The position numbers were made by a program, and so were the translations under genes. From Pseudomonas mediterranea CFBP 5447 (GTDB lineage Bacteria > Pseudomonadota > Gammaproteobacteria > Pseudomonadales > Pseudomonadaceae): a stretch of 36,064 nucleotides of DNA. The notes below the pieces were generated by a model. That model saw nothing but the letters and a program-made list of their open reading frames with translations. It ran no database searches and had not been told where the DNA came from. The stretch is taken from positions 146,555 through 182,618 of the forward strand of contig NZ_KN322961.1 in NCBI RefSeq assembly GCF_000774145.1. Reading direction: 5' to 3'. Numbering within the stretch: position 1 is the stretch's first letter; each line of letters starts with the position of its first letter. Below, piece by piece: positions 8,101 through 15,563 of the stretch.

Positions 8101-10497
8101 GTTTTCGAATGCGGCTTGGATGCAATCCATGAAACGTACTGGCTGGCGAACATGTTCCAGCCAGTACGCCGGCGTCACCAGGCGCGCTGCCGCGATCGTT
8201 GCGCTGACGTTGCTGATCAGCGGATAGCGCGGCGGCGACAGGCTGATACGCTTGAGAACGGAGGCAAAGGAGGCCAGCATCGGCTCCATCAGTGCAGAGT
8301 GAAACGCGTGAGAAACCTTCAGGCGCGTGAACTGGATTTGCCGGTCATCGAGCACACGATGGAGCCTGTCCAGTTCATTCAACGCACCGGACACCACCAC
8401 ATTAGCTGGGCCGTTGATGGCGGCGATGCTCAGGTCGATGGCATGTTCCGCCAGCAGTCGCTCCAACGCTTCGCCCTTGAGTGTGATGGCTGACATTCCT
8501 CCATCCCGCGGCAGTGCCTGCATAAGGCGACCCCGCTCGGCCACCAGGGTCATACCGTCTTCCAGGCTGAAGACGCCTGCCACGCAGGCCGCCGAAAACT
8601 CACCCAGGCTGTGCCCGAGCAGGATATCGGGAACGACGCCTAGGCTCAGCCACACCTGGGCAAGGGAATATTCCAGCGCAAACAACGCCGGTTGTGCGTA
8701 GCGTGTCTGATCGATCAGCGCGGCATCATCCTGCGCGGAAGGGAAAAGGATCGTGAGCAGGGAAACGCCCATGCAAGTCCGTGCAATCGCATCGCAGCGA
8801 TCGAGAGACGCCCGGAACACCTCGTTATGCGCGTAGAGATCCTTGCCCATGCCTGGAAACTGAGCCCCTTGTCCGGTGAAGACAAACACCAGACCAGGCT
8901 CCCTGGCAGGATCGACCCAGCGAATATCCTGGTCGCCCTGTTGAAGCGTGGCGAGCAGGGTTTCTGTCTGGCGGGCCGATGCGGCATAACGAAAAGGGAA
9001 CTCCGCCCGCCCGACCCGGGCGCTGTAGCAGATGTCGCCCAGGGAGGGCGTCCCGGGACGTTCGAGCCATTCCCGGTACTGGGCGATCTGCTCTTTCAGG
9101 GCTCCGCGGTCCTTTGCGCAAAGCGCCAGGAGATAAGGACCGTCGGCCTCTTTCTCCTGACGGGCCGGCCGCGGCGGAGCCTCCTCGAGAACGACATGTG
9201 CGTTCGTTCCCCCGACGCCGAAAGAGCTGACGCCTGCGCGGCGCGGCAGGTCAGTGGCCGGCCATGGAACGGTCCGAGCGCTGATGAAGAACGGACTGCC
9301 GTCCAGATGAATGCCTTCATTGGCCTGGGTGAAGTGCAGCGTGGCGGGAATCGTCCGGTGCTTGAGGGCCAACACGGTCTTGATAAAGCCTGCCACGCCA
9401 GCCGCGGCGATGAGATGACCGATATTGGTTTTCACCGCTCCCAACGCACAGGTGTTTGCCCCGGCACCGTGCTGTGTAAACACATCCCTCAGCGCTTTGA
9501 ACTCGATTGGATCGCCCAACGGGGTCCCCGTCCCATGGGTTTCCACAAAACCGAGGGTCGCAGCGCTCACCTCGGCATTCGCCAGCGCTTGCTCAATGAC
9601 TTGGGCTTGTCCCTGGGAACTGGGAGCGGCAAAGCTGACCTTGTTGGCGCCGTCGTTATTGATGGCCGATCCCTTGATGACCGCCTGGATCGCATCGCCC
9701 GCTTCCAGGGCATCGGCAAGACGCTTGAGCGTGACCAGCCCGGCGCCGCTGCCAAAGATCGTTCCCTGCGCGGACGCATCGAACGCCCGGCAATGCCCAT
9801 CCGGCGACTGGATCATCCCCTCCTGGTAGACATAACCCACGGCATGCGGGACCAGCACGGTCACGCCGCCGGCCAATGCGACATCACACTCACCCAGCAA
9901 CAGGCTTTGGCATGCCATATGGATCGAGACCAGCGAGGTCGAGCACGCCGTCTGAATGTTCAGCGCCGGCCCTCGCAGCCCCAGTTTGTAAGCGATCCGC
10001 GTCGACAGATAATCCTTATCGTTGCCCAGCAGCTTCATGAAGCCCGCGCTGCTGTCCAGGAAACCGCCTTCGTCGGTCCCCTCGCCTAAAACCTGGTGAT
10101 GAAGATAATCGTTATGGCCTGCACCGGCGAATACACCGATGTTCAGTGCCTCACGATCCTTGCTCAAGCCCGCCGCATCCAATGCCTCCCACGCGCATTC
10201 GAGCAGCAATCGATGCTGGGGATCGGTAATCGCCGCTTCACGGGCCGGCATCTCGAAGAAACCGGCATCGAACCGATCGACATTGTCCAGGCGGGCCGCC
10301 CTGGCAACATAGTCCTCCCGGCCAGCCTGTTCAGGCGTGACACCGGCCTCCAGCAAGGCCCCCAGCGAAATGGCGTCGATGGATTCCCGTCCCGAAGCGA
10401 GGTTGTCCCAGAAGGCCTCAACGGAGTTGGCACCCGGAAATCGGCAAGCCATGGAAATGACGGCAATCTCATTCCCGTGATAGTTGGTTTCGCTCAT
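5134..10497 (-). CDS. Type I PKS module KS-AT-KR-ACP-TE
   Basis: 1787-residue single-module polyketide synthase. KS is at residues 10-440 with Cys185 (TACSTSL), His321 and His361. AT is at about 535-830 with Ser630 (GHSLGE) and the malonyl motif HAFH at 730-733. The KR structural half is at about 900-1130 and the catalytic half at 1138-1320, with the NADPH loop VGGFGGLG, Ser1272/1273, Tyr1286 and Asn1290. ACP Ser1451 lies in GFDSL. A TEII-like thioesterase occupies about 1515-1770. There is no DH, ER or MT, so one round would give a beta-hydroxyacyl chain. The TE nucleophile position is Cys1602 (GLCLGG) instead of Ser, with Asp1724 and His1752 retained. The ATG at 10497 is preceded by GGGAGAG. 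It lies 43 bases after the glycine-loading NRPS gene, so it should extend the N-methylglycyl unit by two carbons and reduce it. Confidence 0.95.
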   Translation of the reverse strand: MSETNYHGNEIAVISMACRFPGANSVEAFWDNLASGRESIDAISLGALLEAGVTPEQAGREDYVARAARLDNVDRFDAGFFEMPAREAAITDPQHRLLLECAWEALDAAGLSKDREALNIGVFAGAGHNDYLHHQVLGEGTDEGGFLDSSAGFMKLLGNDKDYLSTRIAYKLGLRGPALNIQTACSTSLVSIHMACQSLLLGECDVALAGGVTVLVPHAVGYVYQEGMIQSPDGHCRAFDASAQGTIFGSGAGLVTLKRLADALEAGDAIQAVIKGSAINNDGANKVSFAAPSSQGQAQVIEQALANAEVSAATLGFVETHGTGTPLGDPIEFKALRDVFTQHGAGANTCALGAVKTNIGHLIAAAGVAGFIKTVLALKHRTIPATLHFTQANEGIHLDGSPFFISARTVPWPATDLPRRAGVSSFGVGGTNAHVVLEEAPPRPARQEKEADGPYLLALCAKDRGALKEQIAQYREWLERPGTPSLGDICYSARVGRAEFPFRYAASARQTETLLATLQQGDQDIRWVDPAREPGLVFVFTGQGAQFPGMGKDLYAHNEVFRASLDRCDAIARTCMGVSLLTILFPSAQDDAALIDQTRYAQPALFALEYSLAQVWLSLGVVPDILLGHSLGEFSAACVAGVFSLEDGMTLVAERGRLMQALPRDGGMSAITLKGEALERLLAEHAIDLSIAAINGPANVVVSGALNELDRLHRVLDDRQIQFTRLKVSHAFHSALMEPMLASFASVLKRISLSPPRYPLISNVSATIAAARLVTPAYWLEHVRQPVRFMDCIQAAFENGGRTFLEIGPKAVLSTIGATCLQPDDADQVSWITSLSSKIADRDQLLQSAGQLFESGVELDWDTLLNGSTSTRVTVPNYPFQRSCHWLGRPVTAKSQWLTTVEWVPQPSRTPVVDDQSPGGMWLFIGGTGELVQGIGKGLPSNDGPVVHALFADDCRRVSAHLWHIRMGFPEDLHELFQSLPVSAQCPLKGVVHLGGTDPIAAQDRRSEQEDLAPLETGLYSVVATLQALASASRSEVARFWIVTRAAVNVRSAPSLISVAQAPLWGLAKVIAQEEPAAWGGFIDLPPDLEDVDLSLAAQLMLASGQEDQFAIRQGGVHVPRLVEASPVKSRHVALSPQATYLVVGGFGGLGREVLAWLVEKGARHLAVIGRKSLDATGSTVLESFRHQGVSIDYLRLDIATGEAAETLASYIGTLQWPLRGVLQLAGTVEDAVLSKLSASSLHHVLLPKLQGTQVLDRVTRDQPLDFFIGFSSISASLGFKGQANYVAANSAMDAIMENRVSSGLPGLSIAWGPWSSEGMASRVDSVFKKRLSALGINFISAQAGLQRLWDNLSAQGVMGIAPIDWKPYKAHLQSSNWPYLSLIDAQHPTGESTAEGDTVPFLDTVSSLDGEQRQAFILGRLRSVAARVAGGFDADATPMDKSLTMMGFDSLMTVEFRNSLKKLGINFPLGRLIVGATLNDIGDFVLEHVEAARQGDPVEPAKAGPPRSQEEQTSGCLVIPFPRPQATLRLICFPYAGGGPAVFKGWADRLPDHIELCLLQLPGRNARLGEKSYTRMEELVTNLTPDLLPYLDRPFAFLGLCLGGVQAFEVAQRLAKEHDLYPAHLIFAGSRAPHFYNEHQFASDVLQFNYESAGESAQKGDSELIAMLKEMNFANNQALFDDAEMRDLMLPIIKADYEVNNTYLYRAHPPLAVPITSIGGRIDPYATGVHITGWREHTTDAFRSVFCAGDHYFVEGQRDLIASIVVETLAGSPNPATHRPAENVHP

Positions 10498-10540
10498 CTT
10501 CTTCTCTCCCTAATGTGAAAATGGCTTGGCCGCAGGGCGC

Positions 10541-13500
10541 CTATAGCTGCTTCTGGCGTCTACGGGCCGCTGATCTGATGGCGGCGGTCCTGCGGTCCAC
10601 ACTGGAAGAAGGAGGCGGCTTCATCGACAAGGCCTCACCCGATCCCAGCTTTTGGTTGATCAGGCGGGTTTGTGCGTCAAGGCTGTTTTCTTCGAACAGT
10701 TCGGTGACTTGAAGCTTCAAGCCGAAGGCATCGTTCAATGCCCGGGTCAGCTTGACGATGAGCAGCGAGGATCCTCCCTGGGCAAAAAAACTCCGGGTCG
10801 GATGTATCGAGGCGATCATCAGGATGTCCGACCATATCTGCGTCAGGCGCTGCTTGACCGACAATGGTTGATCGTCCGCGGGCCCGCGCGTGGGTTGGGC
10901 GCGAGGCGCAAACCGCTCGAGGGCGGCGACATCCAACTTGCCGTTGAACGTCAGCGGGAAACGCTCCAGGAAAATGAAATGAGCGGGAATCATGTAGGCA
11001 GGTACATGGGCTCGGAGCGATGCCTTGAGCTGCTCGATGACCTCCTGCCGCATGGCGGCATCCCCGATTTCCCGGACAGAAGGGGCTTCGATCTGCATCC
11101 CGCCCGACGCAGGACGCGGCTCAAACGTAGGCTCCAGGCTGTCAGGAGGTCCGACGAAGATATCCATTGTCCCGGCGGGGAGGCTATCGCTCCAGCGGAC
11201 TTTGGCCTGACGATGATGGCTTGCGGCCCATTGACGAATGTATTCGGGGTCGCAGGCCTCGCTCGGGTGGATCGCGGAGCGGCCTTCGGCAAGCTGGAGG
11301 TCCAGGCTGAGCCTGGCGTTCGGAACATCCGAAAGCACGAACGCCGAAGGGAGCGATGCCAGCCATTGACCCAGGTCTTGTCCGTGAGGACGCTCCTGCC
11401 GATACGAATAGCGTGCGGCCGGCGCCAGAATCGCCCGGTCATCTCTGTCGAGCCGGATGATGACGTCGTAACGGTAGCGGGTCATTTCATCCTGGCCCTG
11501 CCCCGTGCGCAATTCGGTCTCTACGTGGACGACTCGCTCCAGTGCGTAGGCCAGTTGCCTGACCTGCAGAGGATCCAGCCACAACTCCCCTTCTCCGACC
11601 ACGGGAGGCGTGCGCTGTAATTTTTTCCGTGTACGGCTCGCGGCGGCGGACAAGAGCTGTTTCAGGGACGCGTAAGGCACATCACCGATGACAATCACGC
11701 CACCTTCGCGACACAGGTCGACAGCTTTCTCAAGCACATCGACAAGGTAGGCGGTGTCCGGGAAGTACTGGATGACCGAATTCAGCAGAACAACGTCGAA
11801 ACGTGCCTCATCCAGCGTGTCCAGCTCATGGGCCGCCCTCTTCATCACCGCACGGGATGCATCGGGACCGGCGACCTGTTCCAGACGCAGGCGCGCGCGC
11901 TCGACCGCCGCCTCGGAGGCATCGCAACCGACGTAACGATGGAGGCCGTTCTCCAGCAATACCGCCCCGGTCATGCCAATGCCACAGCCAATATCCAGTA
12001 CCGACTGGCCGGCAAATTCCAGGACCCGCGAAGCCGTCGCCTGTACCCATTCGCGTAAATCGCTGTCCGGGATCAACTCGCCAGAGAAACTTGAGGTGTA
12101 ACCGCTTTCGGCGCTGGCGACCTCGTTTTTCCCGGCCGACAGGTAAGCGGCTTCCCACACATCGAGCCAGACACCGGCCTGCGCATCGCGTTGGCTGGAC
12201 ACCTGCTCATCCAGCACCACATAGGCTGCCAACCGGTGGTCATCCGGCGCATGTTCCACCAGCGTGACGACCGATTGACTGACCAGACCGGACTTATGAA
12301 GGGCCGACTCGATTTCGCCGGGCTCGATGCGATAGCCGTTGAGTTTGAGCTGCCGGTCTTTGCGCCCGATGAAAACCAGCGAGTGATCAGGCCCTTGTCT
12401 AACCCGATCGCCGGTGTGGTAGATCACTGCAGCATCGCCTGTTTCAGCCACCTGAAACTTCTCCGCCGTCAGATCGTCCCGATTGAAATAACCCGCGCTG
12501 ACGCCGGGGCCACCGATCAGCAGTTCGAATTCCGAAGGGTCTTGCGATTCGGACAATCGAAAACGCGTACCGGGCAGAGGCTGGCCTATGGGGACGCTGG
12601 TCGCTGAACCGGTAAAGTCGCTGGCTTGCAGGCGATGACAGAAGGACCAGATCGTTGTTTCTGTCGGCCCATAGAGGTTCCAGGCCGCCTTCGCCGAGCG
12701 GAAGATTGCTTCGCCCAATTCAACGGGCAGTGTCTCACCGCCACACAGCGCTCCAACGGCACAAGTACGCGGCCACCCTGCCGCTATCAGCAGCCTCCAG
12801 GTAGCCGGGGTGGCTTGCAGCAGAGCCCTGTCGCAGTGGTCGAGCAAATCCGCGATCGCCTGGCCGTCCCGGCTCTGTTGCTCACTGGCCAGGTACAGCG
12901 TGCCACCTTGGGCAAGGGGCAGGAAAAACTCCAGGATGGAAATATCGAAGCCATAGGTCGTGGTGGAAACCAGCGCTCCCCACGCCGGAAAATCGATCAC
13001 CTCATTGATTGCGGACAAGAAATAGGCGAGGTTCTGTCGGCGAACCATCACCCCTTTGGGAAGCCCCGTTGAACCCGAAGTGAACAAGATGTAGGCCAGC
13101 GAGAGGTCATCGACAAGGGGGGCGAAGGGCAATGTCGAATCACGCCAGTCCACCGCCTCGATATCCAGGCATGTGCCTATGGACCACTGTGAAAGATCAA
13201 CCGACTGAGGTTTGATCACGGCATCGAGATGGGCGAGCCTGGAGATCAGTTCATTACGCTGCGGTGGTGAATCCGGAGGGAGTGGAATAAAGATCGCGCC
13301 TATCGACAGAACCGCAGTCAAGGCGACGATCAGATCAGGCTCCCTGGGCAAGTGGATCCCGACCTTGCTCCCCACGCCAAGCCCTTGACTCAAGAGGTGC
13401 CTGGCGAGTGCCTTTCTTCGACTTGAAAGTTCAGCATAGGTAACTGGCTGACCTTGAAACACTACCGCGGTTCTTTCCGGATACTGATCTGCCCATTCAT

Positions 13501-13567
13501 CGATTCTAGTGACAAGATCCAATGCAATGGGTGGACTGTCGATAGGGCTTGTTTTCGGCTGCATCAT
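10541..13567 (-). CDS. NRPS loading protein A-(N-methyltransferase)-PCP, predicted glycine-specific
   Basis: 1008-residue stand-alone loading module with no condensation domain. Adenylation motifs: LFTSGSTGLPKG (A3), NLYGPTETTIW (A5), YHTGDRVR (A7), GRKDRQLKLNGYRIEPGEIE (A8) and FPLTFNGKL (A10). The specificity residues (numbered from this start: D208, I209, L212, Q251, L274, G276, L298, I306, W307, K877) spell DILQLGLIWK, the canonical glycine code. An N-methyltransferase of about 250 residues is inserted between A8 and A10. It has the SAM loop VLDIGCGIG and the NRPS N-MT signature NSVIQYFP. PCP Ser934 lies in GGSS. The C-terminus is a basic tail. The start at 13567 has AAGGAG eight bases upstream; a frame-extending ATG at 13597 does not. 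It should load glycine, N-methylate it one or more times and hand it to the PKS downstream. Confidence 0.93.
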   Translation of the reverse strand: MMQPKTSPIDSPPIALDLVTRIDEWADQYPERTAVVFQGQPVTYAELSSRRKALARHLLSQGLGVGSKVGIHLPREPDLIVALTAVLSIGAIFIPLPPDSPPQRNELISRLAHLDAVIKPQSVDLSQWSIGTCLDIEAVDWRDSTLPFAPLVDDLSLAYILFTSGSTGLPKGVMVRRQNLAYFLSAINEVIDFPAWGALVSTTTYGFDISILEFFLPLAQGGTLYLASEQQSRDGQAIADLLDHCDRALLQATPATWRLLIAAGWPRTCAVGALCGGETLPVELGEAIFRSAKAAWNLYGPTETTIWSFCHRLQASDFTGSATSVPIGQPLPGTRFRLSESQDPSEFELLIGGPGVSAGYFNRDDLTAEKFQVAETGDAAVIYHTGDRVRQGPDHSLVFIGRKDRQLKLNGYRIEPGEIESALHKSGLVSQSVVTLVEHAPDDHRLAAYVVLDEQVSSQRDAQAGVWLDVWEAAYLSAGKNEVASAESGYTSSFSGELIPDSDLREWVQATASRVLEFAGQSVLDIGCGIGMTGAVLLENGLHRYVGCDASEAAVERARLRLEQVAGPDASRAVMKRAAHELDTLDEARFDVVLLNSVIQYFPDTAYLVDVLEKAVDLCREGGVIVIGDVPYASLKQLLSAAASRTRKKLQRTPPVVGEGELWLDPLQVRQLAYALERVVHVETELRTGQGQDEMTRYRYDVIIRLDRDDRAILAPAARYSYRQERPHGQDLGQWLASLPSAFVLSDVPNARLSLDLQLAEGRSAIHPSEACDPEYIRQWAASHHRQAKVRWSDSLPAGTMDIFVGPPDSLEPTFEPRPASGGMQIEAPSVREIGDAAMRQEVIEQLKASLRAHVPAYMIPAHFIFLERFPLTFNGKLDVAALERFAPRAQPTRGPADDQPLSVKQRLTQIWSDILMIASIHPTRSFFAQGGSSLLIVKLTRALNDAFGLKLQVTELFEENSLDAQTRLINQKLGSGEALSMKPPPSSSVDRRTAAIRSAARRRQKQL

Positions 13568-13612
13568 TCCAAGAACTCCTTCTACCGTTATCGGCATACA
13601 GAATTAAGATGG

Positions 13613-13654
13613 GCATGCATGCAGTGCCGAATGACCAGGCAGGATATTCGGCAC
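13613..13654. other. Hairpin in the eamA to NRPS spacer
   Basis: GTGCCGAAT at 13624-13632 and ATTCGGCAC at 13646-13654 form a perfect 9-base stem with a 13-base loop, flanked by the palindrome GCATGCATGC at 13613-13622. There is no T-run on either strand, so it is not a simple terminator. A role in transcript processing, attenuation or protein binding ahead of the NRPS gene is possible. Confidence 0.5.
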
Positions 13655-13702
13655 AACAATATCAGTCACTCCTCCATGAGAAGTGTCGTAGTTGAATGAC
13701 GA

Positions 13703-14563
13703 TTATTTATAACTAAGCAAAAAGACCCCAACAAGAACGGTGCCTATTCCAACTTTTTGTCCCAGGGTGGTTATTTCCCTGTAGATGGCAATGGCCAATA
13801 ACACCGTCACACCGGAGTACACCGAACTGATAGGCGTAACAAGCGAGAGCTCGCCTACTTTGGAGGCAAAGATGTAAAACACCCAACCCGCATTAACCAA
13901 TACAGAGTGCGCAAGAAAGTATCCTCCACGACGGCGGGTCAGATCACCTTTTTCCAGTCGACCGTTTCTGCTCAACGCCAGTGCGGTGAAAAGAACAGCC
14001 TGGGTCAATGCGGAATAAAAGAAGGCATTGGTGACATCGAGCGCCTTTGCGGAAAAGCCCAGGATGAAAAAGGCCACGCCAAAACCCACCATGGCCAGGA
14101 TGGCCTGGAGAAAGCCTTGCGAGCCACCGCGCAACGATTGGAGGATATTGCCGGAGGTCATGACAATACCGATGAAAATAATCGATACAGCGACCCAGGC
14201 AACCGGGGCCAGACTTTCCCGGAGGAAAATGATGGAAAAGAAGATAGTGACGAGACTGTAAGTAGAGGCGATCGGCGAGACCAGGGATAGATTGCCGACT
14301 TCACAGCCACGCATGTAGAAGTAATACCCGGCTACATACGCAGCAGAACTGCCGGTAATGATCAGCACAGCGTTCGCATCGAACCTGAGCTGATGAGTGG
14401 TGATCAGATACACGCCGAGGAGGAGTGCCACGGCAAAGGTGAACAAGTTGCGAACCAACATTGTCTTCGCGGTGCCTAATTGGCGAATCATGAGACTTTG
14501 AATAAAGTCCGAGACACCCCAACACAACATCACCATCAGCCCGCCAAACACTCCGCTATCCAT
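13703..14563 (-). CDS. EamA/DMT-family membrane transporter
   Basis: 286-residue inner-membrane protein with about ten transmembrane segments in two EamA repeats. The repeat signature appears twice, as SLVSPIASTYSLVTIFFSII and SLVTPISSVYSGVTVLLAIA, each followed by a charged RES/REI turn. EamA transporters move small metabolites, often exporting amino acids or related compounds. The start at 14563 has TTGGAG upstream at nine bases; a 22-codon extension to 14629 lacks a site. It is the first gene of the minus operon, 135 bases ahead of the NRPS gene. Its base composition is visibly lower in GC than genes on either side of the cluster. Export of the pathway product is the simplest role, but import of a precursor cannot be excluded. 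Confidence 0.9.
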   Translation of the reverse strand: MDSGVFGGLMVMLCWGVSDFIQSLMIRQLGTAKTMLVRNLFTFAVALLLGVYLITTHQLRFDANAVLIITGSSAAYVAGYYFYMRGCEVGNLSLVSPIASTYSLVTIFFSIIFLRESLAPVAWVAVSIIFIGIVMTSGNILQSLRGGSQGFLQAILAMVGFGVAFFILGFSAKALDVTNAFFYSALTQAVLFTALALSRNGRLEKGDLTRRRGGYFLAHSVLVNAGWVFYIFASKVGELSLVTPISSVYSGVTVLLAIAIYREITTLGQKVGIGTVLVGVFLLSYK

Positions 14564-14871
14564 GCAAAACAACTCCAATATTCCCAGACCGGCTATCTTG
14601 GCCGAGTCTTGCGCGTCCCCAACAGGCAACGCTGTGGAAGCCTATATTCAGATAACGGATTGTCAATTTGATCGCTTAGTTCAATTTGCGATTAGCTTAT
14701 GCCTTTATAGCAACGATAAAAGCGCACGCCCCTGATCCCCCAGACGCGGGCCCTCGACCTCTCTCGTTTCCGCCGCCCCCCGCTCCCGCTCCAAACCACG
14801 GGCTGCCCTGTCTGGCCAGGCCTTCTGTCGTCCATCCGCGAACAAACTCAACGGACCACTTGCGCTTACAG
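14564..14871. other. Divergent intergenic region between the two main clusters
   Basis: About 300 bases with no credible gene. The left half is AT-rich and contains candidate control signals for the minus-strand NRPS-PKS operon, annotated separately. The right half (about 14700-14870) shows nothing recognisable until the operator at 14872. Confidence 0.6.
14661..14688 (-). promoter_or_regulatory. Candidate promoter and direct repeats for the NRPS-PKS operon
   Basis: On the minus strand a perfect TTGACA lies at 14666-14661, about 98 bases before the eamA start. TAGGCT or TATAGG is a weak -10 at 16 or 14 bases. TCAATTTG occurs twice on the plus strand, at 14663-14670 and 14681-14688, exactly 18 bases apart, overlapping and just upstream of the -35. 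This is a plausible activator or repressor site. Assignment rests on motif reading only. Confidence 0.4.
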
Positions 14872-14891
14872 TATTATGGTATACCATCATA
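14872..14891 (+). promoter_or_regulatory. GntR-type operator, site A
   Basis: TATTATGGTATACCATCATA with the perfect palindrome ATGGTATACCAT at its centre, ending 36 bases before the first gene of the catabolic operon. The same motif recurs at five other promoters in this window. The GTATAC-centred form is common for GntR/FCD regulators, one of which is encoded at 20453. Confidence 0.75.
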
Positions 14892-14927
14892 CGCATCAAC
14901 TTCTCCCAACCTCCCATGGAGCAGCTC

Positions 14928-15518
14928 ATGAGTTTCGAAATTCGCAAGATCGTCAGCTATGTCGAAGAAACCTTCATCGAAGGCGGCAAGGTCACTGATA
15001 AGCCGGTGACCATGGTCGGGCTGGCGGTCGTCATGAAAAACCCTTGGCTGGGCCGTGGCTTCGTTGAAGACCTGAAGCCGGAAATCCGTGCCAACTGTTC
15101 CGATCTCGGTGCGCTGATGGTCGAGCGCCTGGTGGGCATCATCGGCGGCGCTGAGAAAATCGAAGCCTACGGCAAGGCCGCTGTCGTCGGCGCCGACGGT
15201 GAAATCGAGCACGCCTCGGCCGTGATCCATACCCTGCGTTTCGGCAACCACTACCGCGAAGCGGTCAAGGCCAAGAGCTACCTGAGCTTCACCAACAAGC
15301 GCGGCGGCCCTGGCACCTCGATCCAGATCCCAATGATGCATAAGGACGACGAAGGCCTGCGGTCGCACTACATCACCCTGGAAATGCAGATCGAAGATGC
15401 GCCGCGTGCCGACGAAATCGTCGTGGTACTGGGTTGCGCCGATGGCGGCCGCCTGCATCCACGCATCGGCAACCGCTACATCGATCTGGAAGAACTGGCC
15501 GCCGAGAAGGCGCAATAA
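14928..15518 (+). CDS. Amino acid synthesis (AA_synth, PF06684) family protein
   Basis: 196-residue soluble protein of the AA_synth family, named for its genomic context in other bacteria and without a proven reaction. Conserved blocks seen include EIRKIVSYVEETFIEGG at the N-terminus, KVTDKPVTMVGLAVVMKNPW, GRGFVEDLKPEI and VVLGCADGGRLHPRIGNR near the C-terminus. The start at 14928 has GGAG six bases upstream; an ATG four codons earlier overlaps that site. It is the first gene of a plus-strand operon that continues with an alpha/beta hydrolase, an aldehyde dehydrogenase and a flavin reductase, and it follows operator site A closely. The context suggests a hydrolase or isomerase step in heterocycle breakdown, but this is inference. 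Confidence 0.88.
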   Translation: MSFEIRKIVSYVEETFIEGGKVTDKPVTMVGLAVVMKNPWLGRGFVEDLKPEIRANCSDLGALMVERLVGIIGGAEKIEAYGKAAVVGADGEIEHASAVIHTLRFGNHYREAVKAKSYLSFTNKRGGPGTSIQIPMMHKDDEGLRSHYITLEMQIEDAPRADEIVVVLGCADGGRLHPRIGNRYIDLEELAAEKAQ

Positions 15519-15563
15519 ACCAGCCCGGCCCCCACAACAAGAAAAGGCAAGCAGGAGCGCTCC

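Noticed and set aside
5134..13567. Assignment to a known Pseudomonas product such as a lipopeptide, pyoverdine, mangotoxin or coronafacic acid
   Set aside because: The domain set (no C domain, a single glycine-type A with N-MT, a single reducing PKS module) matches none of these pathways.
14871..14887. TATTAT in the operator motif as a -10 promoter box
   Set aside because: No -35 box at the proper distance was found at sites A, B, E or F, so I treat TATTA as part of the operator. The two roles could still overlap.
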